Below the pieces are notes generated by a model that saw only the letters and a list, made by a program, of their open reading frames with translations, made no database searches and was not told the DNA's origin. The position numbers were made by a program, and so were the translations under genes. This document shows, one piece after another, positions 48,045 to 58,500 of a stretch of 64,000 bases of DNA (the first letter of the stretch is position 1; each line of letters opens with the position of its first letter). The stretch comes from Arachis hypogaea. Lineage: Eukaryota; Streptophyta; Magnoliopsida; Fabales; Fabaceae. The stretch is from positions 117,386,445-117,450,444 of the forward strand of contig NC_092053.1 of the NCBI RefSeq assembly GCF_003086295.3, given 5' to 3'.

Positions 48045-48328
48045 GTGTCTCTTTTTCTTCTTTTTTGTAATTTTTCTCTCTCGTTATCATCGTCATCAAC
48101 ACCACATCTTCCTCCCTCTTTTTTTTTTTTTTATTGAAATTTCTTCTCCTCTTTTCGTTTTCTCTTTCTCCTTCATCAAAATCACCAGAAAAAATGAAGA
48201 AACATTATTCAAGGTACTGTTTTACTGTTCTTCTAAATTTTTTTTAGATTGTCTCTGTCATATGCCTCATCCTTAACCAGCAAAACATTAAAAGATTTCA
48301 AGAATAAATATACTGTCTCCTCTTATAT

Positions 48329-48496
48329 TGGGTGTATTTCTTAAATTCTTTGGGTGTATTTCTGTAATCCTTTGGGTGTATTTATGTAATCGTTTGGTTT
48401 ATTTCTGTAACTGTTTGGGTGTATTTCTGTAATCCTTTGGATGTATTTCTGTAATCGTTTGGGTGTATTTTTGTAATCGTTCGGGTGTATTTCTAA
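48329..48496. repeat. Minisatellite, 22-bp unit, about eight copies
   Basis: The consensus is TTTGGGTGTATTTCTGTAATCG with small variations between units. Confidence 0.92.
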
Positions 48497-49036
48497 AGTT
48501 CCATAATCTTCAAAACAATTTCAAAGCTTGATTTCAGAAACCATGAAAATCGAAAAAAGCAGAAGGAGATCGAAGGCAAAGAAAGAATTCTTTTCCATAC
48601 AAATCATACAAGTCATTTATATTCACGCCGTTTTCACATTTTTTTGTGTGCCTCTTTTTCTTCTTCTTCTTTCTCCGTGCTTCCTCTTCCTCTTCTTCTT
48701 CTTCTTCTTTCTCTGTGTCTGTTCTTCTTCTTTTTCGTAAAAAAGGAAACGAAGATGAAACACGCGAAGATGGTTCAGTAACGCCCGTGTTAGGCCCAAC
48801 TTGTAAGACTTGTAAACAAAAATGACTTATATGTGTAGCACTCCTCAAAAAATTATTATCTAGTAGGATCCATTACTAAGAATTAATTAATAAACTTAAA
48901 TAATATAATAAAAAATATTTGATTAAGTGGATACCAAAATTTTAGATATCACTTAATTTAATATTTAAAATAAAAAATAATTAATTTATTTTTAAATTTT
49001 GATACTTAAGCTAACTGACATTAATCTCTCATCATC

Positions 49037-49360
49037 CACTACAAGAAAAAAGGCTTGTGGCCACACTTTTTTCTTACTACGCTTTTATGGCCACGCTTTT
49101 TTGAGAGTGACGATTGATTAAAGATTTGGCCATATTTTTTCGCCACACTTCAAAAGCATGGCAAAAGGGGCCAACGGCCATGCTTTTATGAGAGTAGCAA
49201 CTAATTAGATATTTGGCCACTCTTTAGAGAATCAGGCATGCTTTTGAAGCGTGATGACATGGTTTCATTATAGTGATATTTTAAAAGTGTTTCCGTTTCC
49301 TATAACTCTTTCGGCACGCTTCAAAAGCGTTACTAAAAGGTTAAAAAAAGCTTTAAAATG
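49037..49360. mobile_element. CACTA-like terminus with GCCACGCTTTT subterminal repeats
   Basis: It starts CACTACAAGAAAAAAGGC and carries repeats such as GGCCACGCTTTTTTGAGAG and CGGCACGCTTCAAAAGCGT. It belongs to the same family as 20831-21356. The far end was not found, so the element may extend into the gene-like DNA to the right. Confidence 0.68.
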
Positions 49361-49379
49361 CCTAACATACACTACTCTT

Positions 49380-50540
49380 TCTATTCTTCGAAACACACTC
49401 TCCATCGAAACACACACTCCAGTTTGAAAATCTTCAAAGAACCGTAACAAAGAGCTCATCGCCAACGCTCGCCATCTTTCCTCTATCACAATGCCTCTGT
49501 CGGCGCTCCCACCGTCGCTGCTCCTTCTGTCTCCCCTACTCCTTCAGCAGTGACTCTCTCTGGCAAGGCCTCCCTCATCGGCACTTAATCTCTCTTGCAA
49601 ATCCTCCGTCGATGCTATTTTTTCCGCCGTTCCTTTCATCGCTGCAAACCCCTAACCTTCCATCGTTGTAAACCCCTAACCTTCTGTTTTTCCTCTGTCG
49701 CAAACTCTACCCGATAGCTCACTCTCTCGTAAACCCTTGGAGCATTTCTGCCATGCATTGGAGAAGGTTTGTCACTCTGTTATGGATATTTGTCATTATG
49801 CTTATCTTCAAAATCTCTAAATTTGTTTGGGGTTGTGATGTTTGTAGCTTCTATTCTCGGTGTTTTAATTATTTTTTTCGAAAAATGCTCTCGCAAAATA
49901 AGACCAATAATTTGTTTATAGAATCTCCTAAAAGAGGGAATAAAATAATAATTATCATGTGTTTATAGTCTTGATGTATTTTTTCCCTAGGCATGAGAAC
50001 TTGCAGGTTTTAGAAAAGATGAAGTAATTGGTGTTATTCATCGAGCAGAATTTGGAAGATATGGTAGTTCACTAGTTCGTCATATTCTTAGAGACAATCT
50101 TTTGTTATACCAACATTGATATCTTTTGTGTTTACTACAATTGCATTTGTCATTACATGATTGTAAGTTTTTTTTAATGGATTTCAATATTGTTTCTCTG
50201 CCTAATGGACTACTCAATGCACAAAGGTTTTTCACTGTGCAACTTTCCGAAATATGTGGTTGACAATATGATTTTCAAATAGAAATCCTGAAGTTATATA
50301 TATATTTTCCAGGATGTCATTCGACTACCCTTTTCTTCCAACCTGATAGTCCACTTATAGGAAATGGTTCCTTTAAGTCTTCATCATTAGTTCCAGGGTA
50401 CGTTATTGGATTATAGTCCCTACCTGCTTCTGATTTTAGCGCCATCTTGTGTTGTGGTGATGACATTGGCTTATTGTCAGTATGAAAGAAGGAATTTATC
50501 TAGGTCCACCACCATTGGACAAGATATAAGTATATTTTTT
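49380..50540 (+). other. Gene-like DNA of unknown origin next to the CACTA-like end
   Basis: It begins with a pyrimidine-rich, GTCGCTGCTCC-type leader like that of the Pack-CACTA and continues with exon-like segments. One is at about 50314-50398 between TTTTCCAG and GTACGT, encoding SPLIGNGSFKSSSLVPG. No parent protein was recognised. It may be captured sequence of a second gene-carrying CACTA element. Confidence 0.35.
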
Positions 50541-50943
50541 TTACTGTTCAACTGTTATGTTGTACTTACATGGGATTATATATGAAATTTGGGCACGGAT
50601 TCGGTACGCACTCCCTGTTAGCACACCGAAACGCCAAAAACGTGTTTGGCGCACTCATCAGCCAAAAAGTGTCAAAATAAAAATATTTGTTTTTTGGGGG
50701 TCCTTTTTTGCAATTGCACATAAAATAATGGGGTCATTTTTTATTTTTTAAATGATTACTCATATTTAATTATCTATTACTGTCATTAACATTCTCCTCC
50801 AAGTTTTCTTCCTCCCCTTCCTCTGCCATGTAAGCGCACAGCCTCCTCCATTATCTCCAACGCCAACAACGACTGAATCTTCAAGACCTCTCCTCCTCGC
50901 TTCTTCGTCGCGCTATCAACTCCTTCTCCTCCCCAGCTCAGTC

Positions 50944-51369
50944 ATGGTGGCTTCGGCAACTTCTTATTGGACACGCCTGAAATCCATTGCTCACATTCCA
51001 AGTGCCCACATCCTTATGCTCAACAGTGGGATTCACTTCCATATCATAGAAATTGGTGAAGCTATTGACCAAATTTGGAGTCTTTGTGAATCATTGTTGA
51101 AAAGCATCACTGAGATTGTGAGTTCACTGAGTTGGGTCGGTGGAGATTATGAGAACAGAGTCGTGAACAGTGGCGAGAAGAATGAGAGTATTGAGCTGCA
51201 TGTAGTTTTGCCAACACCATCTTTGTCACCGAGGAAGACCTATTTGAGAGTTTTTTGGTTTAGAATGTTCCGTACTGTTCCTTCAAATTCTGCTGATTCG
51301 CCATGGCCACACACCCACACTGTTCCTGTTTCTCTCAAATGCGGTTTTGAATATTCCGTCAAAGCTTAA
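50944..51369 (+). CDS. Hypothetical ORF, 141 codons, doubtful
   Basis: An ATG-initiated frame (MVASATSYWTRLKSIAHIPS) lies in a locally GC-richer segment (50810-51370). It has no recognised domain, signal peptide or membrane segment, and no promoter or splice signals were identified. The 23-bp end GAATATTCCGTCAAAGCTTA is tandemly duplicated just after the stop. It could be a captured or degenerate exon and not a gene. Confidence 0.25.
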   Translation: MVASATSYWTRLKSIAHIPSAHILMLNSGIHFHIIEIGEAIDQIWSLCESLLKSITEIVSSLSWVGGDYENRVVNSGEKNESIELHVVLPTPSLSPRKTYLRVFWFRMFRTVPSNSADSPWPHTHTVPVSLKCGFEYSVKA

Positions 51370-51394
51370 AAGAATATTCCGTCAAAACTTAAAA

Positions 51395-52113
51395 TGAGAT
51401 TCGGTCATTTTTAACCATTAATTATATCTTTTGAACTATGAATTATCATTTATACAAATACAATTATATCTTTTTATGAATAAATTATTGAGCAGTTTAA
51501 TGGGATTAATTTTGAGTATTATTTTTTACTTTTATAATAACTAAAATAACTTAAAATAAAAAATTAAAAATTAAAATTTGTATTAGATATTATCTTTAAA
51601 ATAATACTGATATCATATTAAAATATACGTGGACACAAATATTAGAATATTGTAAGCACATCTGAATATTTTAAAATTAATCTCTTATTTCGTATTGATT
51701 TATGTACAAAAATATGTTTTATATATCTAAATATTACTCGACAATAAGTTATGACTCAAATGTCCCTGTACTCATTTAAGAGATTGGATTTGAATTTTCT
51801 ATCATTGGTAAAAAAAATTATTACTCTTATCTTATATATACAAATATCAATCTTATTTTTTTTTGTCTTTCTTTTATTAGATTTTGTGAAAAACAAAACA
51901 ATTTTTAGAAAATATTACAAAAATTTTAATTGAAAAATTTATTTTCTATATCATTTAACCATAGTTAATAAAATTAATGTAATAAAATTATTAATTTTTA
52001 ATATATATATAATTAATTAAATTACTCTTTAAATTACTAATTTAAAATTTATGTAAGGTTTTTATTTGTGTACCAAAATATATTTATCTTATTTTTTAAA
52101 AAAACAAAAAACT
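51395..52113. other. AT-rich DNA with no gene
   Basis: No coding signal. The end segment GGTTTTTATTTGTGTACCAAA (52057-52077) has a close copy at 63961-63981. The last five bases are the left TSD AAACT of Gypsy-2. Confidence 0.5.
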
Positions 52114-52493
52114 TGTACGAGATGTCTCTGGTACGGTTTGAAGGGTGGATCGGGAACCCGCGGACAGTGCTGGAGCCGGGTCGCTTGACCAGAGCAATGG
52201 GGGGTGGTACCTGCAAAGACACTCCGACGCTCAAGTCAGAATGGATCTAAGAGGTAGAAAGTGTGTGGAATGAATGAATACCTGGAGGGGCCTGAGCCCT
52301 CTATTTATAGGTGATGGAGGATATCTTATCTTATCTTATTTGGTTAAGATAAGGGGGGCATTTGAATTCGAAAGTCGGTTAGGAGTCTGAGAATGCCGTT
52401 TTCGGGCCTTCTAGAAGTGAGGAACGGGTCGGACCCGGGGAACCGGTGTTGGGTTCGGTCTTGGATCCGGGATGTTGGGCCGGATCCGTAACA
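52114..52493 (-). repeat. Gypsy-2 3' LTR
   Basis: It is 380 bp and one base different from 60969-61348. A minus-strand TATA-like CTATAAATAGAGGG (52297-52310) is the likely promoter core of the LTR. Confidence 0.95.
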
Positions 52494-52512
52494 GTTGCCC
52501 CCGCAGCGGGGG
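52494..52512 (-). promoter_or_regulatory. Gypsy-2 polypurine tract region
   Basis: Minus-strand GCTGCGGGGGCAAC abuts the TGTTACGG start of the 3' LTR. Confidence 0.65.
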
Positions 52513-53275
52513 AGCGAACAAGGTCGGTCCGTCGCTTGAGAGGCGCGATGTCTGTCCGTGAGCTTCGGTTCGTTTCGGGAGTTCGTCTGTTTTCTGGGGG
52601 GAGGTCGGTGCCTTGGTTCCGGTTTTGCTGGGGGGCTCGTCTGACCGTTTTTTGGTTTGACGAGACTCCTCCGCTTCTGCCGTGTCTGTTGCGTTCTTTG
52701 ATGCTTTATCAGTTTCTTTTTTCGAGGGAGGGTCATTAAATGTGAAGGGACGTTTTCCCTTTTCTGCCCCTACTAGTTTTAACTATGCCTAGGGGTAATT
52801 GTGTCAGTTTTACCTCTTTCTTTGAAACCGTTTTGGATTTTTATTTCAGTTCCCTCGCTCACTTCCCTTTTCTTTTCCTTTTTCCATTCTCTTCTGAAGA
52901 ATCTCTCTCTTAAACAGAAGGTCCCTTCCTTTCTTAGTTTTTGGTTTTTGCTTGCTGCTCCTGCTTTTCAAGCTTCTTCAAGTGTTCTTCCTGCATTTCC
53001 GGGTTAGCGCGTTTCGTCTATTCTTTTCCTGTTATTTTGTGAATGCTGCTCTGTTTTTTGCCATGCATTGTTCTGCCTGTTTTTAGTTTTGCGTTGAGCT
53101 AGTCTCTCTTGGTTGGGGGGGGGTTTGTTTGAGTTTTTGGAGGGGTCGAGCACCGCCGTATCCGTTCGGTGATGGCGGTGTACCGCCGCGTTGGTTTGGT
53201 AGTGGTGTGTAGGTTTCTGTCTTGCTTCTGTCTAGGGTTAGCAGGCTGATGGTGGTGCTCCTCCCTGTTTTAGGT

Positions 53276-55048
53276 ATGCAACGGCGGAGAAATGAGGGTG
53301 TGAGGGCTCCAGTAGCCCCTTCCAGGGGCGTTCCCAATCGTTATGGTTGGGTGACTAGTGATGTATGGGGTGTACCGTCGCGGATGACGGAGGGCGACCT
53401 TCAACGGCTCCGTGATCAGGGGGCCATCTGTGGTGGCGGCGATGAGGAGGGGCGGTATGAGCTCGTCCTCCCGGATGCCGACGAGCGCGTTTGCTACTTG
53501 AATCTGCATTCTCCCACCGTTCCGGATTGGATGTGGGTTTACGAGTCGATGTTTACTCGGCTTGGCGTGCGACTTCCCTTCTCGCCGTTTGTTCAGGATC
53601 TGTTGAGTCGGTGTTCCGTGGCGCCGTCTCAACTTCACCCGAACAGCTGGGCTGCTGTGCGGTCGTTTGAGTTGGTATGCCGGTATCTCGACCTTCCGGC
53701 TTCCGTTCCTGTTTTTCTTTTTCTTTTCTTATGCACTCTTCCGACTAAGGAGGGGAAGCATAAGAAGGGGTATATGTCCTTCCGGGCTCAGCCTCATCGC
53801 CGTATTTTTGGCTTATTTGAGGATTCTTTTCATGGCTTTAAATGGGAGTATTTTAAGGTGCGTCCCGTCCAGGGGCACCATCCATTCTGGCTGTCACCGG
53901 AGGGTGTTCGTCGGTTTCCGACATATTGGAATTTCCAGGCTGGTCCGTCGATTTTAACTAAGTTCACCTATAATGGCTTGTCCCAGGAGGATAAGGACGT
54001 TGCCAATATTTTGTGGCATTTATTTGGTGAGCGTCCGTTGAATCCTCGGGACGTTATGGGGGATCCCGAGGCTTGTCGGGCGTATATCGGTGTGTGCTTT
54101 GCCTTCTTTTTCCGATTTCGTATGTTATATTCTTGCTTTTTGTAATCTTTTTATTTTTTATTTCTTTCAGTTGAGATGGCTGGTGGGCTGACTTCTCTGG
54201 CTAGGTTGAAGGCGGCGATGGGTCGGGAGGAGGGATCCTCGTCTCCTTCGACCCCTGTCTCCAATCCTGCCGTGGAATCTCAACCGGTTTCCCAGGAGGT
54301 GATTTCTTCGGCTGCTCGGGCAGAGGTTCCAGTTTCCCCTGGTCATGTGAACTCTCCTGAGGTTGTGGTAGTGTCGGCTGCTGAGGCTTCTCGGAAGAGA
54401 AAGAGGCCCGAGGACCCGAGCAGCGAGACTTTCGAGGAAGGTTTGGTGCCAAGTGTGATGGATCGTCGTTTTGATGCTCCGGGATTTATTGATCAGCATT
54501 TGATGCCTGGTACGGAGCCTTATTTTGATGGCTGTGATGTCTCGTTCCAGGCCAAGTCGGTGTACCGTGCTCTCCTTCGCTCTGCTGTTGTTGTTCGGAA
54601 GGCTGAGCCTGTGATGGCTCAGGTTGGTTTGTTGGATAAGAAGCTTCGCCAATCTCAGGCTGAGGTGGCTAAGTTGACAGAGGAGCTCGATGCTGCCGAG
54701 ATTGCGAGGGGGAAGGCGGTGAAGTCTTCTGAGGAAGCTGGGGCGGAGATTCTCCGGCTTTCCGAGGTTGAGACTTCACTTCTTTCTCAGCTGGGCGAGG
54801 AGCGGCGTAAGGCTTCTGATGCGGGTTCCCGGGCTACCGTACTTCTTGGTGAGATGGAGGCTCTGACTGCCGAGGTTGCTACATTGAAGAGGGAGAAAAC
54901 TGAACTGTTGGCCGATGCTAAGGATGCAATTGCTGCTACTGAGGAGACGATGAAGGCGTAGGCCTTGGTGCTTGCTCCGGGAGTGGACGTGTCCGTGATG
55001 GGCGCATTCAAGACCGTTCGTGATGGTCAGATAGTCGACCTCGAGTAG
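53276..55048 (+). CDS. Gypsy-2 antisense ORF, two exons, one in-frame stop (Transposase_28-like)
   Basis: Exon 1 is 53276-54089 and exon 2 is 54171-55048. The 81-bp intron has GGTGTGTG donor and TTTCTTTCAG acceptor, and the phase-1 junction keeps the frame. The first part (YGWVTSDVWGVPSRM, LPFSPFVQDLL, SQLHPNSWAAVRSFE, FKWEYFKVRPV) belongs to the plant family labelled putative gypsy type transposon. Exon 2 has a Ser/Pro-rich linker, a basic RKRKRPED motif that could act as a nuclear signal, and a coiled coil at 54600-54955. A TAG at 54959-54961, probably from CAG, precedes 28 further codons ending VRDGQIVDLE that match the Gypsy-1 protein end. The ORF runs opposite to gag-pol without overlapping it. 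Function is unknown. Confidence 0.75.
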
Positions 55049-55556
55049 CTTTATCTTTGTAATCTTTTGTTCTCCCGCTTTTTTAGACTTTGTTTTTTGG
55101 ATACATTTGGTTTGGCCGTGGGCCGTGTAACCGTGACTCCGTAACTTCGGTTTTTCGTTTTTAACAATTTTTCGAGCCGTTCGGGCTCTTTTCGTAGAAA
55201 GCTATTCCGTTTAATTAATCTTTTTCCCGTGTTTGGGATGAGTGGACCGTCGTGTGGTCGGGTTTATATGGATATCCGCGGGTTGGGCCTGGAGGGTGAT
55301 CGGTCCTCCAGTCGTGGCCGTGTTTTTGTTCCGTGTTTGGGACATTGTGTGAGTAAAAATAAAGAATTTAGGGATAGCTTTGTAATGCGATTTTATTGAT
55401 GGGTGGGCCTCGTTAAAACCCTCCGTTGTTGGCGGGAAAGAGTACCCGAGTTTGATACATAGGCGTAGTTTGTAAAATGTAAATGTAGTTTGCAAATAAG
55501 TGAAACGAAAGCGTACAAGGAAATGGGGGGGGGGGAAATGGAGACTTGGGTTGGTT

Positions 55557-58500
55557 TTAGGAGTAGTATCGCCGTAAGTTGGCGGCGTTCCACGTTCTCG
55601 GGACTTCGTTACCGTTAAGCCGTTCGAGTTTGTAGGCTCCTTTCCCGATTGCAGCTTTGATTCTATATGGCCCCTCCCAGTTGGGGGCGAGTTTTCCTTC
55701 TCCCGGGGTTGGGGGACCGATGTCGTTTCGTCGTAGGACGAGGTCGTCAGTTGTGAACTCTCGCCGAATGACTCCGTGGTTGTATCTTAGGCTGATTCTT
55801 TGTTTTAGGGCTAGCTCTCTGAGGTGGGCTATGCTTCTTATTTCGCCAGTGAGGTCTCGTTCTGCTTCTTCGTCGTTGCCTCCGATTGTTCTTCGCGGGC
55901 TTGGGTCACCGATTTCGACTGGGATGATAGCTTCTGTGCCGTAGGTTAATCGGAAGGGGGTTTCCCCGGTAGCTGTCTGTGGGGTCGTGCGGTACGACCA
56001 TAAGACCGATCCGAGTTCGTCTGCCCATAGTCCTTTGGCTTCGTCGAGTCGTTTCTTGAGGCCTTTGACTATTATTTTGTTTGCTGATTCCACTTGTCCG
56101 TTTATTTGGGGGTGTTCTACCGAGCTAAAGCGGTGGGATATGCGTAGCCCGTTTAGGAATTCCTTGAATTTGGTGTCGGCGAACTGGGTTCCATTGTCCG
56201 AGATGATGATCTCGGGGATCCCGAATCGGGTGATGATTTGTCGCCAAAGGAATTTTCGACATTGGGTCGCCGTGATAGAGGCTAGCGGCTCGGCCTCGAT
56301 CCATTTGGTGAAATAGTCTATGGCGACGATGAGATATCGGAGTTGGCCTGGTGCCGTGGGAAAAGGTCCGACAAGGTCGATCCCCCAGGTGCCGAATGGC
56401 CGTTCTGCCGATATGATGCTGAGCTGATGTGGGGCGGCTTGGTGGATGTTAGCGTGTCGTTGACATTTATCGCAGTTTTTCACTAGTTGCATGGAGTCCC
56501 GGATGATCGTGGGCCAGAAGTAGCCGGCGCGGATGACTTTTTGGGCAAGGGTTTTACCTCCGACATGGTGGCCGCAACAGCCTTCGTGGATTTCGCGTAG
56601 TATGTATTCCGTGCTCCCGGTCTCGACGCATTTGAGCAGGGGTTGCGAGAATCCGCGTTTGTATAGTTGTCCTGCGACGACCGTATAACCGGCGGCCTCC
56701 CTTTTTATTCGTTTTCCCTCTTTAGGGTCTTCGGGTAGTTCCCTGTTGAGGAGGTATTGTAGGATGGGGTGGGTCCATGACTTGTAGTGGGAGTGTGTTA
56801 GGTGGGTGTCGGCTGTTAAGGATACGGACGGCGTTTTGACGACTTCCTGAATTAGCGATTTGTTGCCGTGTCCTGGTTTGGTGCTAGCAAGTTTGGAGAG
56901 GAGGTCGGCTCTGGCGTTTCTTTCCCTTGGGACGTGCTGTATGATTATCTGGTCGAATTCTCCTTTTAGTTTGTTGACCTTGGCGAGGTATTGTTGTAGT
57001 AGGGGATCTCGCGTTTGGTAGTCTCCGTTGATTTGGGAACTGACTACTTGCGAATCCGTGTTGATCTCCAGAATTTTTGCCCCGACCTCGCTGGCTAGGG
57101 TTAGGCCTGCCAGGAGGGCCTCGTATTCTGCTTGGTTGTTTGAGACCGGGAAGTCGTATCTGACTGATTGTTCGATTACGACGCCGTTTTGGCTTTCCAG
57201 AATGACTCCGGCGCCTCCGGAAGTGACATTCGAAGAGCCGTCGACGTGTAGTTTCCATGCCTCGGGAGGGGTGTTTCCTGGGGTCATTTCTGCGATGAAG
57301 TCGGCCATGGCCTGCGCTTTGATTGCGTATCGGGGTTCGAACTTGATGTCAAATTGGGATAGTTCGACGGACCATGCTAGCATTCTACCCGCTAGGTCGG
57401 GCTTCTGTAGTACCTGTTTGACTGCTTGGTCGGTTCGAACCGTTACGGGGTGGGCTTGAAAATATTGCCGCAGGCGTCGGGACGCCGTGAGGAGGGCAAA
57501 GGCTAGTTTTTCTAGGCGCGAGTAGCGGGTTTCTGCGTTTTGTAGGACTTTGCTTGTGAAGTATATAGGTTTTTGCTCCTTTTTCTTGTTTTCTCGGATG
57601 AGTGCTGCCGCGAGCGTTTCTTCCGTTATGGAGAGGTATAAGTATAGGGTTTCCCCTGTTTGGGGTTTGGCGAGGATTGGTGGTTCCGCCAGGATTTTCT
57701 TGAAGTGTTGGAATGCCACTTCGCACTCTTCTTTCCATACGAAGGGGGCTCCTTTCTTCATTAGTTTGAAGAAGGGGATTGCTTTTTGGGCTGATGCTCC
57801 GAGAAAGCGAGATAGGGCTGTCAGTCGGCCGGTGAGCTTCTGAACGTCGCGTAGGTTTTTTGGGCTCGTCATCTCGAGAACAGTGCGACATTTCTCCGGG
57901 TTGGCTTCAACTCCGCGTTGTGTGATCATGAAGCCGAGGAACTTTCCTGCTTCCATTCCGAAGGCGCACTTTGTTGGGTTAAGTCGCATTTGGTGTTTCC
58001 TTAGGGTGTCCGTTACGGCCTTGAGGTCGCTGATGAGTTGTTCGTCGGAGTCAGTTTTGGCGAGCATGTCGTCTATGTAGACTTCTAGTTTGGTTCCGGA
58101 TAGGTTCTGGAATATTTTGTTGACGAGCCGTTGATATGTTGCTCCGGCATTTTTCAAACCGAAGGGCATGACTGTGTAGCAGTACGTGCCGTCGGGGGTA
58201 ATGAACGCCGTTTTTTCTTCGTCGGGTCGGTGCATGGGTATCTGATTGTAGCCGGAGTACGCGTCCATAAAGCTGAGGTATCGATGTCCGGATGCGGAGT
58301 CCACTAGTCCGTCGATGTTTGGTAGGGGGAAGGCGTCTTTGGGGCAGGCTTTGTTGAGGTCCGTATAGTCGACGCACATTCGCCATTTTCCGTTGGATTT
58401 CTTTACAAGTACGACGTTTGCTAACCAGGTTGTGTAGGGAAGTTCTCGGATGAAGTTCGCTTTGAGCAAGGCTTGTACTTGTCTTTTGACTTCGGCCGCT

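Larger units (their letters stand above)
47832..48846. mobile_element. Non-autonomous DNA element with imperfect TIRs and satellite-rich core
   Basis: The left end GAGTAATTCTCCGTATGCAA and the reversed right end GAGGAGTGCTACACATATAA align for about 50 bases through ACAAGTC(A/T)TACAA. AAAAAATT flanks both sides (47824-47831 and 48847-48854). The core has a long TTC microsatellite, a 22-bp minisatellite and a partial internal duplication (47850-47960 and about 48590-48700). Confidence 0.72.

Noticed and set aside
47846..48276. Long poly-Ser, poly-Leu, poly-Phe and poly-Arg reading frames
   Set aside because: They are only the TTC microsatellite read in different frames.
49037..49275. Complete 239-bp CACTA MITE ending at TATAGTG (49275)
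   Set aside because: The flanks ATC and ATA do not match, and family subterminal repeats continue past this point to about 49350, so this is not the true end.
53270..54652. Minus-strand frames over the antisense ORF of Gypsy-2 (53270-53638, 54167-54652)
   Set aside because: Shadow frames with low-complexity composition and no similarity to the retrotransposon proteins expected on that strand.
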